This document shows positions 7,337 through 14,784 of a stretch of 20,852 bases of DNA, piece after piece. The translations under genes were made by a program, and so were the position numbers. Below the pieces are notes generated by a model that did not search any database, was not told where the DNA came from, and saw nothing but the letters and a program-made list of their open reading frames with translations. The first letter of the stretch is position 1, and every line of letters starts with the position of its first letter. Location: contig CAYMFD010000066.1 in assembly GCA_964389475.1 (NCBI GenBank), positions 1 to 20,852 on the forward strand, written 5' to 3'. This DNA is from CAYMFD01 sp964389475. GTDB taxonomy: Bacteria; Bacteroidota; Bacteroidia; Chitinophagales; Saprospiraceae.

Positions 7337-8887
7337 ATGAGCTTACAGCAGAGAAAAGAAGACCAGAAAGCCTATCAGTCCTGGTTGCAACTATGTGGCC
7401 ATATCAAAGAGGCAACTAAAGTCGAGCACGAAGATGCAGACAAGGCAGCCAAGCGAAAGAAAGATCTACGTAAGGACTGGGTCAAGTTCTCGAAGTACTA
7501 TTTCCCACACTACCTAGACAGTGACTTTGGATGGTTTCATAAGCGAGCGGCCAAGGACATCACCGCTCGTGATAATGTATTTGCCATACTGGAGTGGCCA
7601 CGAGAACATGCCAAGTCTGTATTTGCCAATGTATTCATGGCGTTATACCTGTATGCTCGTGGTGAGATCAGCGGTATGGTCGTCGTATCTGCTAATGCGG
7701 ATAAGGCCAAGACGCTACTAGGTGACTTACAAGCGGAGTTCGTCAGTAATGATCGATGGATCAAAGACTACGGTGACCTAGCCAAGATGGGCAACTGGCA
7801 AGATGGCCAGTTTACCACTACTGACGGTGTGGGATTCTGGGCACTAGGTCGAGGTCAGTCACCTAGAGGTATCAGACAGGCGGCTAATAGACCCAACTAT
7901 GCGGTGATAGATGACATCGATGATAAAGTAATCTCTCGTAACCCTAAGCGAGTCAAGGAGGCGGTAGACTGGATCATGGAGGACCTGTACGGTGCTCTAT
8001 CGATCAAAGGGTCACGACTCATAGTAGCGGGTAACCGTATCAATAAGAACTCCATACTGGCTAACCTAGTAGGCGACGTCGAACCCAAAGACCCTAAGCG
8101 ACCAGGTATCTACCACCTCAAGGTATATGCATTCGAGAAAGGTACCAGACATGCAAAAGGAGATCCTGACGATCCTGATAGTAAGCCAGCATGGAAGCGA
8201 TACACTCGCAAGATGCTTAAGGACAAGATGGAGGTTATGGGATACCGTGCGGCTCGACGGGAGTACTTCCACGAACATCACGAGGAGGGCAACGTATTTA
8301 AGCGAGAGATGATCACCTATGGCAAGGTGAGAAAGCGTGACCAATACACCAGAATAGTGACGTACTGCGATCCGTCATGGAAGGATAACGGCGACTACAA
8401 GGCGATCATCACAGTAGGATCTAGAGCAGGCCGTACCGACATCCTAGATATCTGGCTACGTAAGGCTAGTACGGGTGCTATGATTGGCCACTTCTACGAT
8501 GTGTATGAGGTGTATGAGAACTACAGCATGTACTACATGGAGGCCAACTTTATGCAAGATCTTATCCTCGATGAGTTTACCGCTGAGGGCGAAGCTCGTA
8601 ACCACCAGCTGCCTATACGAGGCGACAAGAGAGCCAAGCCTAATAAGGAAGTGCGGATCGAGAATATGGAACCGCTCTGGGAACGTGGCCTTATCAAGAT
8701 CAATGAGAGGCTGCGAGACACACCAGACTGTCAGGAGTTCGTATCGCAGCTCCTAGGCTTTCCATATGGACACGACGACGGACCCGATGCCCTAGAGGGC
8801 GGTCTCTTCTATACACAGCGGGCTACGAGAGCAGCAGCATTCACACCACGATCAGGCAACTATACTCGATCATCAAAATATGACTAA
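7337..8887 (+). CDS. Terminase large subunit (packaging ATPase-nuclease)
   Basis: A 516-residue packaging motor. The ATPase part shows a Walker A-like LEWPREHAKSV at residues 85-95 (Lys93, Ser94), a variant of the terminase P-loop, and Walker B YAVIDDIDD at 188-196. A coupling-type motif VAGNRINKNS follows around 230. The nuclease part has Asp345 in VTYCDPSWKDNGDYK, Glu402 in YMEANF, and Asp480/Asp481/Asp484 in HDDGPDALEGG, the expected metal-binding acids of the RNase H-like fold. It works at the portal to pump DNA into the prohead and cut it. Length is normal. About 90 bases without a gene precede it, and its stop overlaps the next gene by 8 bases. Confidence 0.95.
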   Translation: MSLQQRKEDQKAYQSWLQLCGHIKEATKVEHEDADKAAKRKKDLRKDWVKFSKYYFPHYLDSDFGWFHKRAAKDITARDNVFAILEWPREHAKSVFANVFMALYLYARGEISGMVVVSANADKAKTLLGDLQAEFVSNDRWIKDYGDLAKMGNWQDGQFTTTDGVGFWALGRGQSPRGIRQAANRPNYAVIDDIDDKVISRNPKRVKEAVDWIMEDLYGALSIKGSRLIVAGNRINKNSILANLVGDVEPKDPKRPGIYHLKVYAFEKGTRHAKGDPDDPDSKPAWKRYTRKMLKDKMEVMGYRAARREYFHEHHEEGNVFKREMITYGKVRKRDQYTRIVTYCDPSWKDNGDYKAIITVGSRAGRTDILDIWLRKASTGAMIGHFYDVYEVYENYSMYYMEANFMQDLILDEFTAEGEARNHQLPIRGDKRAKPNKEVRIENMEPLWERGLIKINERLRDTPDCQEFVSQLLGFPYGHDDGPDALEGGLFYTQRATRAAAFTPRSGNYTRSSKYD

Positions 8888-9302
8888 CATGAGTACAAGC
8901 AAACTAGTCAAGACAGACTTTAATACAGCGCTGCGATCGTCAGCCCTGACACAGATCATAGGTAACGACGACACCGTATGGCAACAAGCCGCCATCCAGG
9001 CAGAGGGCACACTTCGTGACTGCCTCCATGTACGGTATGATGTCGATACCATATTCGCCAGTCTAGCAGACTACCAGCACGTCAAGCGGTGGCTCATCGT
9101 CATCGCTCTCTACTACATGTGGGAGCGAGTACCTGATGCCAAAGTACCACCACGTGTCGTCAAGAACTATGATGACGTCATGGCCATGTGTCTACGTTTT
9201 CAGAATGGTAAGGCCACACCAGACCTACCACCTGTCACCGATGACGACGGCAACCTTATCAGCACACTACGCATGGGCAGCGAGACCAAGCGTAGTCACT
9301 AG
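8880..9302 (+). CDS. Mu gp36-like protein (DUF1320)
   Basis: A 140-residue protein resembling DUF1320, the Mu gp36 family. The pattern includes AIQAEGTLRDCLHVRYDVD, then VKRWLIVIALYYMWERVPD and PRVVKNYDDVMAMCLRFQNG, the helical arrangement of head-tail connector or adaptor proteins. The first ATG at 8880 overlaps the terminase stop, suggesting coupled translation. A second in-frame ATG at 8889 is also possible. The family is found in the same neighbourhood as gp29-type portals in Mu-like phages. It probably sits in the neck that joins head and tail. The C-terminus is polar and likely flexible. Confidence 0.75.
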   Translation: MTNMSTSKLVKTDFNTALRSSALTQIIGNDDTVWQQAAIQAEGTLRDCLHVRYDVDTIFASLADYQHVKRWLIVIALYYMWERVPDAKVPPRVVKNYDDVMAMCLRFQNGKATPDLPPVTDDDGNLISTLRMGSETKRSH

Positions 9303-9336
9303 CATTACATCACTATTATAACATCATTGCAATAGC

Positions 9337-10494
9337 ATGAAAACAGCATCATACTGGGCTAACCAGACACAAGAGTTATCCGCTCCAACATCTACAGACA
9401 TCACTAGCAGAATAGGGAATAAGCCTATAGCTCGCAAGATCCGCCGATATCGCTATCGAGTCGAGGGCACGATGGACAAGTGGCGTAGTGCCGTCGTCAG
9501 TGCTGAGGATGGCATACGACCCAACCGTGAAGAGCTATACCTCATGTATGACTATGCGATGGAGGACGACCAGCTGACCGCTCAGATCCGTACAGCACAT
9601 ATGAATATTTGCATGGGTGACTTCGAGGTACGAGTCAATGATGAGGCTGACGAAGATCTCACCAAGTTACTAGACAAACCGTGGATGCTTAAGTATCTAG
9701 CGCATGTGATCGATGCAGAGTTTTACGGCCACTCACTCATCGAGATGAGGCAGAAAGACGGTAAGATCTATGACGTCGTGCTAGTCCCACGAGAACATGT
9801 CAATCCGTGGACTAGACAAATCATAGCACAACCTAGTGATGACAAGGGCATCAGCTACGACAAAGGACCACTGCGCAAGCAAGTGATCGAGGTAGGCAGC
9901 TGGGAGGATCTAGGACTGCTCAAGGTAATCTCAAAGCTCATTGTCCGCAAGAACTACTGCATAGTAGACTGGGGCAGACGTAATGAGAAATTTGGTGTCC
10001 CATTCATCGTATTGCAGACTAGCGACGTGGACGCTGGCAGGCTCGATGCTAAGCAAAAATACCTAGAGAATCTAGGATCCAGTGGCTGGGCCATCGTCGG
10101 TGCCGATGATGAGTTTACTATCAAGGAGGCGATAGGTAATAGTGGTGGTGGACACCTATCCTTTAAAGACTTCATCACCTACTGTGATAAGAATGTAGCG
10201 TTTACCGTCAATGGCCAGATAAGCAATGCCGAGTCGGTCGCCTATGCCGCTAATGCTGATGCTCAGGAGCGACAGCTCAATAAGTACACCCTAGCTCGTA
10301 TGCGCCGTATACAGTATCATATCAATGAGGTACTACTACCGTGGCTAGTTGAGCATACAGACAGCTACCCTGTAGCCGATGCTCAATTCGTATTTCTCGA
10401 TCTAGAGACTAACGAAGAGGAGGTCACCATCGACACTGATAACACGGTTACCGAAGAAAAGCAAGACCAGGACAGCGTCAAGACTGACGAATAG
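9337..10494 (+). CDS. Portal protein (DUF935, Mu gp29-like)
   Basis: A 385-residue protein of the DUF935 portal family. Recognisable parts are PNREELYLMYDYAMEDDQLT near the N-terminus, LIEMRQKDGKIYDVVLVPRE in the wing, then WGRRNEKFGVPFIVLQTSD and a stem-type ISNAESVAYAANADAQERQL before the C-terminal helix. The portal forms the dodecameric ring at one head vertex through which the terminase pumps DNA and to which the neck attaches. It is shorter than Mu gp29 (about 510 residues) and has an acidic, Glu/Asp/Thr-rich C-terminal tail. The start of the gpF-like gene lies 10 bases after its stop. Confidence 0.9.
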   Translation: MKTASYWANQTQELSAPTSTDITSRIGNKPIARKIRRYRYRVEGTMDKWRSAVVSAEDGIRPNREELYLMYDYAMEDDQLTAQIRTAHMNICMGDFEVRVNDEADEDLTKLLDKPWMLKYLAHVIDAEFYGHSLIEMRQKDGKIYDVVLVPREHVNPWTRQIIAQPSDDKGISYDKGPLRKQVIEVGSWEDLGLLKVISKLIVRKNYCIVDWGRRNEKFGVPFIVLQTSDVDAGRLDAKQKYLENLGSSGWAIVGADDEFTIKEAIGNSGGGHLSFKDFITYCDKNVAFTVNGQISNAESVAYAANADAQERQLNKYTLARMRRIQYHINEVLLPWLVEHTDSYPVADAQFVFLDLETNEEEVTIDTDNTVTEEKQDQDSVKTDE

Positions 10495-10504
10495 CGAGTG
10501 ACGA

Positions 10505-11377
10505 ATGAAGAATACTAATCTAGCGTACACGGATATCGTAAGAGAGCACTACACGTCGTGTAAGTGTCATACTGCCCAGGAACAACTTACCTTTAGGCTT
10601 ATTAAGAATCTACGTGACATATTGCTGAAGACAGCCCAAGAATTTTGGGACAGAAAACGGAAGGCCATCGACCTCAACAAGGAGCTGATTGATGCTGAGA
10701 TGGTTATCTTGACAGATGGCCTGAATGGTGCCTTTCGATCAACAAGTGATGAACGTCGTCAAGCCCTCAGGAGAAATCTAGTAACCTTTGTTGCTACCAA
10801 AAACTATCACCAGCAGCGAGCTATGATCAAAGCCCTGCTTGATGAAAAGGGGAATATTAAAAGTTTTACCAAGTACAAGCAAGCGGTAGAAGCTCTAGGG
10901 GTAGAGTACAATAAGAATTGGCTTAAGGCGGAATACAACACAACGGTAATGAGCAGCTTGTCCGCTAAAAAGTGGAAGAGAATACAAGAAGTCAAACGAG
11001 TTAGACCTTATCTACTGTACAAAACTCAAAACGATTCACTAGTACGTCCTGCTCATAGAGGTCTACACTTAGTTGCAAAGCATGTTGACGACCCTTTTTG
11101 GGACACCTACTATCCACCCAACGGATGGAACTGCCGCTGCCTGGTACTCTCCGTCAAGAACACGGATGGATACATTACAGAACCGACTAACTTGCCAGAC
11201 GACAAGAGTCACCCACCACTTTTTAGGAATAATCCTGGCAAGACTTTACAGATCTTCACAGACGACCATCCATACTTTACCACTATAGACAAGGCCACCA
11301 AGGCCAAGATTATCACCACGATGCGAAAAATGATTAAAGACGATAGCGCATATAGCGATATTGTGAAAAACTATTGA
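10505..11377 (+). CDS. Mu gpF-like head morphogenesis protein
   Basis: A 290-residue protein. The C-terminal half is a clear Phage_Mu_F domain: RPYLLYKTQNDSLVRPAHRG at about 165-185, then DDPFWDTYYPPNGWNCRCLV near 205-225, the family's signature ending with CRC. The N-terminal 150 residues are helical and poorly conserved. In Mu the protein is a minor head component ejected or placed inside the prohead with the portal. It starts 10 bases after the portal stop. Its codon use (AAA, TTT, TTG, CTT, AGA) is more AT-rich than that of the portal and terminase, which favour CTA, GTC and CGA, so the gene may have been swapped in from a related phage. Confidence 0.9.
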   Translation: MKNTNLAYTDIVREHYTSCKCHTAQEQLTFRLIKNLRDILLKTAQEFWDRKRKAIDLNKELIDAEMVILTDGLNGAFRSTSDERRQALRRNLVTFVATKNYHQQRAMIKALLDEKGNIKSFTKYKQAVEALGVEYNKNWLKAEYNTTVMSSLSAKKWKRIQEVKRVRPYLLYKTQNDSLVRPAHRGLHLVAKHVDDPFWDTYYPPNGWNCRCLVLSVKNTDGYITEPTNLPDDKSHPPLFRNNPGKTLQIFTDDHPYFTTIDKATKAKIITTMRKMIKDDSAYSDIVKNY

Positions 11378-11411
11378 TCTACAGCGTCTTACGTCTGCGT
11401 ATCTTAGTAAT

Positions 11412-11522
11412 ATGAAAGGATACGTAACTACTGAGCGGGGCGAAGACCTAGCCTACGAAGAGTCGCAAGAGCAAAAGCGGTGTGTCGATTGTGAGCAGAA
11501 AGATTGCATCTGCGATGAATGA
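11412..11522 (+). CDS. Tiny Cys-rich ORF overlapping gpG-like gene
   Basis: A 36-residue reading frame starting at ATG 11412 and ending with TGA at 11520-11522. It carries KRCVDCEQKDCICDE at the C-terminus, with four Cys in a CxxC...CxC pattern that could hold a metal ion. Its last bases, ATGAATGA, contain the preferred ATG of the next gene, so the two would be translationally coupled. There is no strong ribosome site before the ATG. The overlap and the gap it fills support a real gene, but the short length keeps this uncertain. A small zinc-binding assembly factor or regulator is possible. Confidence 0.45.
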   Translation: MKGYVTTERGEDLAYEESQEQKRCVDCEQKDCICDE

Positions 11523-11910
11523 TCTACAGCGAGACTATGATGCGCTACAGGCGGCCATGATCGATATCATGGATGATATTACCGAGGAGGCACGAGACTT
11601 TTTCGATGAGTCATGGGACAATAAAGGATTTACAGACTCAAGACTGGAGCTGTGGCAGCCTGTGCTAGACAAGCAAGGCAATGTCAAGGAACGACCGCTT
11701 ATAGACACTGGAAATCTACGAGGATCTATCGAGTCGGAAATAGACGGTATGGAGGCTACCATCTTTACAGAGGTCGACTATGCCGAGTACCACAACGATG
11801 GTGGCGATGGTGGACGACCACCACAGCGGCAGTTTATGGGTGAGAGTCAAGAGCTAGATCGTCGCACAGTTAAGATCATCGAGGACCACATAGACAAAGC
11901 CATACTATGA
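11515..11910 (+). CDS. Mu gpG-like virion morphogenesis protein
   Basis: A 131-residue protein of the phage virion morphogenesis family (Mu gpG-like). The pattern FFDESWDNKGFTDSRLELWQ, then LIDTGNLRGSIESEIDG and DYAEYHNDGGDGGRPPQRQF followed by MGES is typical: a helical start, 'tG.LR.S', a 'YA..hN.G' strand and a 'P.RqFlG' end. The protein is thought to act in tail or head-tail completion. I chose the ATG at 11515, coupled to the overlapping Cys-rich ORF. A GTG at 11482 would add 11 residues (VSIVSRKIASA) but lacks a better ribosome site. Its stop overlaps the next gene by 4 bases. Confidence 0.85.
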   Translation: MNDLQRDYDALQAAMIDIMDDITEEARDFFDESWDNKGFTDSRLELWQPVLDKQGNVKERPLIDTGNLRGSIESEIDGMEATIFTEVDYAEYHNDGGDGGRPPQRQFMGESQELDRRTVKIIEDHIDKAIL

Positions 11911-12107
11911 GCCACGAAGAAATAGCCCAACATATCGTTACTACTCACAATGGTAGCGATCAACCAGGACCACCCTTAAAGTATAAGGACGTCTACCAGC
12001 GTATACAGGCACTGGTAATAGCCTACCGTCAGCCTGATCGCATGAGGCACCTATCTAATCTCTACCCATATGGCGGAGTAGACCACCTCTACCACGTCAG
12101 CATCTAG
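11907..12107 (+). CDS. Small protein of unknown function
   Basis: A 66-residue reading frame whose ATG overlaps the stop of the gpG-like gene by 4 bases (ATGA), which supports translation by re-initiation. The protein (MSHEEIAQHIVTTHNGSDQP, later PLKYKDVYQRIQALVIAYRQ) is polar and His-rich with one likely helix, and no motif that I recognise. It lies between the gpG-like gene and a tail-terminator candidate, so a small head-tail joining or tail protein is a reasonable guess, no more. Confidence 0.6.
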   Translation: MSHEEIAQHIVTTHNGSDQPGPPLKYKDVYQRIQALVIAYRQPDRMRHLSNLYPYGGVDHLYHVSI

Positions 12108-12138
12108 CAACACATCACACACAACCAACAACCACATC

Positions 12139-12936
12139 ATGATCCAAAACATATACGTTGCCCTCCGAGATGCTATCATCAATAGCCACACAGACATCAA
12201 CTACGTAGACTGGTATGCTAGACAGGACCAGCAGGCTGGTGAGACGTCATTGCGGACGACACCAGCGGCTTTCGTCCAGTTTATGCCTATATCGTACAGT
12301 GATCTCTCTAGCAGGCGACAGCGGGCAGATATAAGCTTTACGGTCAGACTGGTATCTCATAACCTATACGAGGGTGAGGAGGGTATGCTCAATACTACCA
12401 CGATCAATCACATGGCCATACACGATGCCATATTCCGAGCATTGCAAGGGAGCCAGTACGATAGTGCTACTAGTGGCGTACCGCTGATACAGTCGATCAG
12501 CAGAACCAAAGCCACCATGCCACATGATCAGAGCAATCTACTGATCACGACACAGACCTTTACGGCCAATGCTGACGACATCACCGCCACCGATACGCCA
12601 GGCGTAGACACCACTACGATACTGGCGATGCTATGTTTAGAGGTCGAGCTGGTCAAGCAAATAGCGGTAGAGCCACTGATACCTGACACACAGCTCGCAA
12701 GGATCACCGTATCTACTAGCGGTGGCATGGTAGGTCTAGCAGATAGCTCGATAGGTCTAGATAGCACCTACGTACGTAAGTGGTACACCCGTGCTGCTGG
12801 TGATGATAGTGAGTGGATAGAGCAGGAAGCGACAGGCGCTATGATATCCATACCCGTAGGCACTTTCTCCGTACGACTAGAGCGGACACTAGGCGCTGTC
12901 AGCTACATCGATGTCATCACCTACCCAGCTGACTAG
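12139..12936 (+). CDS. Probable tail terminator/completion protein
   Basis: A 265-residue protein. The N-terminal 150 residues look like tail-terminator or tail-completion proteins: MIQNIYVALRDAIINSHTDI, then AAFVQFMPISYSDLSSRRQR with ADISFTVRLVSHNLYEGEEG, a pattern of an initial helix plus a beta meander seen in neck proteins that cap the tail tube. From about residue 170 a separate segment, with LARITVSTSGGMVGLADSSI and KWYTRAAGDDSEWIEQEATG, reads like a beta-rich add-on domain. It occupies the usual slot after the gpG-like gene. The family assignment rests on order and general character, not on a signature, so it is tentative. Confidence 0.5.
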   Translation: MIQNIYVALRDAIINSHTDINYVDWYARQDQQAGETSLRTTPAAFVQFMPISYSDLSSRRQRADISFTVRLVSHNLYEGEEGMLNTTTINHMAIHDAIFRALQGSQYDSATSGVPLIQSISRTKATMPHDQSNLLITTQTFTANADDITATDTPGVDTTTILAMLCLEVELVKQIAVEPLIPDTQLARITVSTSGGMVGLADSSIGLDSTYVRKWYTRAAGDDSEWIEQEATGAMISIPVGTFSVRLERTLGAVSYIDVITYPAD

Positions 12937-12939
12937 CCT

Positions 12940-13161
12940 ATGAGCCGAGTACCCAAGCGCAAGTCTACACGAGAGAAGTACAGAGCTATCCAGGCTAGGT
13001 ACAATCACCTATACAATGTCAAGCGACTACGTATAGATGACTGTGTGGCCAAGATACAGGAGGAGTACTTCATCAGTCACCCTGCTAGTGTCTGGCAGAT
13101 ACTACGTACCACGGTACCTGTAGAGGAGGAGTACGACCCTGATCAGTTGAGTCTGTTTTAA
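12940..13161 (+). CDS. Small protein ending in clamp-binding motif QLSLF
   Basis: A 73-residue basic protein starting four bases after the previous stop. It is helical and charged (KRKSTREKYRAIQARYNHLY, then NVKRLRIDDCVAKIQEEYFI) and carries an HTH-like pattern around residues 28-57 (LRIDDCVAKIQEEYFI then SHPASVWQILRTT), in which the protein would bind DNA. The last residues are EEYDPDQLSLF. QLSLF matches the QL[SD]LF consensus by which proteins dock on the bacterial replication sliding clamp. The tail is flexible, acidic and at the extreme C-terminus, as in known clamp ligands. A role at the replication fork or in sensing replication is inferred. No family is assigned. Confidence 0.7.
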   Translation: MSRVPKRKSTREKYRAIQARYNHLYNVKRLRIDDCVAKIQEEYFISHPASVWQILRTTVPVEEEYDPDQLSLF

Positions 13162-13181
13162 TACAGTTACAGGAAGGATCA

Positions 13182-13460
13182 ATGGAATATTGTAAGTTTG
13201 TAACCTCACTAGTTAATTACAATATAATGTCAGGCATTCAACAATTCATGATAGGAGGAGATGGTACCATAACCTATGAAATTAAAGGTACTTCAATAAA
13301 AGGCCAATTTGGCGGTGCAATCATACCGTCAGTAGGTAGCACTGCTAGATTAGCAGGCACTCATTGTAAGTGTATTGACGCATACTATACGTGTACAACT
13401 GACAACCATTACAGTGAAGTTGAAAAAGTGCATCTAACGTTTGAAAAAACAGGAATTTAA
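13182..13460 (+). CDS. AT-rich orphan gene, unknown function
   Basis: A 92-residue reading frame with a strong ribosome site (AGGAAGGATCA before ATG 13182), last of the rightward genes. The sequence suggests a small beta-rich protein with several Gly (GGDGTITYEIKGTSIKGQFG) and Cys (THCKCIDAYYTCTTDNHY). An internal ATG at 13227 could also be used. Base use is clearly more AT-rich than the preceding tail genes, like the facing gene at 13490-13816, pointing to a recently gained segment. I do not recognise it. It converges with the leftward gene 30 bases away. Confidence 0.55.
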   Translation: MEYCKFVTSLVNYNIMSGIQQFMIGGDGTITYEIKGTSIKGQFGGAIIPSVGSTARLAGTHCKCIDAYYTCTTDNHYSEVEKVHLTFEKTGI

Positions 13461-13489
13461 TAAAATCCCTTATTCTTATTGATATTGGA

Positions 13490-13816
13490 CTACAAGCCAT
13501 CAATAAAGGGCTCTTTGTGCAATTTACCACTATCATCATGGCCGTGCACATAAATAGTAATCGTAGCCCTACCATCAAACACATCATGATGCACATCAGT
13601 CACTGCACCACGAAATAGTCTATTCATTAGAATAGTTTCGCCAACTCTTGGTAGCGGTCTATGGGGATATGGCACATCCCTCATTTCTCCTGTAAAATCC
13701 TTAACAAATACTGACACTAATCCTTCCATGATTTTTTTTGGTTTATCCTGAGGCAATTTAAAGAATTGTAACAGTGCTTGCTGTAGTAGCCATATATATA
13801 ATTTTTCTACATCCAT
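13490..13816 (-). CDS. Protein of unknown function, beta-rich
   Basis: A 108-residue protein, last gene of the leftward right-hand block and facing the rightward block. It has a helical start (MDVEKLYIWLLQQALLQFF) and then a beta-rich region (LPRVGETILMNRLFRGAVTD followed by VHHDVFDGRATITIYVHGHD), with several His residues. I do not recognise a family. Its composition is AT-rich relative to the structural genes. The preceding HTH gene lies 31 bases upstream, so the two may be expressed together. Confidence 0.6.
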   Translation of the reverse strand: MDVEKLYIWLLQQALLQFFKLPQDKPKKIMEGLVSVFVKDFTGEMRDVPYPHRPLPRVGETILMNRLFRGAVTDVHHDVFDGRATITIYVHGHDDSGKLHKEPFIDGL

Positions 13817-13847
13817 GCCTGTAAGATGCAGGACGACCCATTTGGTA

Positions 13848-14357
13848 CTATCTTCTCACCTCATCTACTGTCATCTCATCTCTGTACGGCCTGTGGCTAG
13901 TGTGGAAGTAATAATACAAAGCAGCTTTTGCCCATTTGGTAAATGCCGTCTTGTTATTGAGCATGCGACTGATAGTAAATCTGTCAACGCCTAGATCCCT
14001 TGCTAGCTTGGACTGACTGAGATTACGTTCGTCGAGCATTTGCCGTAGCCAGGTGGCAGAGATATCAGACATGGCACTATCTGCCTCGTATGATCGGCAG
14101 TTAATGTGTACGGTCCAGCCGTCTTGCTCTAAGACATCGACGAAGGGTCGAGTAAACGCTGTCATATCCGATGGAGTGAACTCTTCATCGGTCCACTTAC
14201 TATGCTGTTGCACAGCCATTACAATAGTCTTGCTAACAGAATCAAACTTGCTAAACTCAAATCTAAGCGGCATAAACCGCTCTAGATGCACGATACGGCG
14301 CTGAATCAAACTATAGGTTGAATCAGATAAATGGTGCTTAAGGTCATTAACTTTCAT
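13848..14357 (-). CDS. HTH (Cro/CI-like) DNA-binding regulator
   Basis: A 169-residue protein with a C-terminal helix-turn-helix. Residues 103-140 read WLRQMLDERNLSQSKLARDL then GVDRFTISRMLNNKTAF, the Cro/CI pattern with the short turn 'GVDR' and recognition helix TISRMLN. The N-terminal 100 residues (KVNDLKHHLSDSTYSLIQRR and IVMAVQQHSKWTDEEFTPSD) are not recognised and may sense a signal or form dimers. The HTH at the C-terminus is unusual, since most phage repressors carry it at the N-terminus. It lies 34 bases below an intrinsic terminator, so it may be transcribed from its own promoter or by read-through. A regulator of the phage's early genes is likely but not shown. Confidence 0.75.
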   Translation of the reverse strand: MKVNDLKHHLSDSTYSLIQRRIVHLERFMPLRFEFSKFDSVSKTIVMAVQQHSKWTDEEFTPSDMTAFTRPFVDVLEQDGWTVHINCRSYEADSAMSDISATWLRQMLDERNLSQSKLARDLGVDRFTISRMLNNKTAFTKWAKAALYYYFHTSHRPYRDEMTVDEVRR

Positions 14358-14376
14358 AGTGTATCACTTGATTAAG

Positions 14377-14407
14377 AAAAAAGAAAAAGTAGGGGGCCGA
14401 AGCCCCC
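14377..14407 (-). terminator. Intrinsic terminator with UUCG loop
   Basis: On the minus strand GGGGGC-TTCG-GCCCCC makes a 6-base-pair stem closed by the very stable C(UUCG)G tetraloop, followed by TACTTTTTCTTTTTT. It lies directly after the stop of the gene at 14413-14748 and should end its transcript. Confidence 0.9.
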
Positions 14408-14412
14408 GTACT

Positions 14413-14748
14413 TTAAAGCAGTATTTCTACCCCTTTGTCGATGTACCAGATCGAATGTTGCTGTTGCTGTCTGCCAAAATCAATAGCCTCATCAAGGCTA
14501 TCAAGAATCATGACACTGTCAAACTGCAACCTACCATCTGGATTTAACCAGCCACCGACAAAGAACTCATTGTCTATGGCATGTAGGATACAAGCTTTCA
14601 ACCCTGCTGCCCCGTGGCTGTCTTGTGTGGCTGCGTAAGCAACTACAAAGCCAGTCATCGGCTTGTCTAGGTTGAGGTCACATGTGAACCCTGATGGATT
14701 GTTTTTTGCGAGTGCCATCACCAACTCGACTAGTCTGTCAATAATCAT
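14413..14748 (-). CDS. Mobile-element hypothetical protein
   Basis: A 111-residue protein that resembles a small hypothetical family common on phages and integrative elements of Bacteroidota and others (recalled pattern). The conserved features are NPSGFTCDLNLDKPMTGFVV near residues 17-36, AYAATQDSHGAAGLKACILH, then FVGGWLNPDGRLQFDSVMIL and the Gln-rich DFGRQQQQHSIWYID at the end. The role of the family is unknown to me. It has its own intrinsic terminator directly downstream and an intergenic region with three dyads upstream, so it is probably a separately controlled single gene. Confidence 0.75.
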   Translation of the reverse strand: MIIDRLVELVMALAKNNPSGFTCDLNLDKPMTGFVVAYAATQDSHGAAGLKACILHAIDNEFFVGGWLNPDGRLQFDSVMILDSLDEAIDFGRQQQQHSIWYIDKGVEILL

Positions 14749-14784
14749 ATCGATTACTTAAAAAGGATTAAGAAATAATAAGAA

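Noticed and set aside
12940..13161. Middle Mu-type (Mor/C) transcription activator
   Set aside because: The length and the HTH-like part would fit loosely, but the protein lacks the Mor signature, and the clamp-binding tail points to replication.
13460..13510. CCCTTATT / AATAAAGGG pair as a bidirectional terminator
   Set aside because: The arms do not match exactly and are separated by more than 25 bases without a T-run.
13345..13596. Leftward 83-residue frame at the convergent junction
   Set aside because: It overlaps the better-supported genes at 13182-13460 and 13490-13816, is rich in Cys and Met without domain features, and would break the spacing of the junction.
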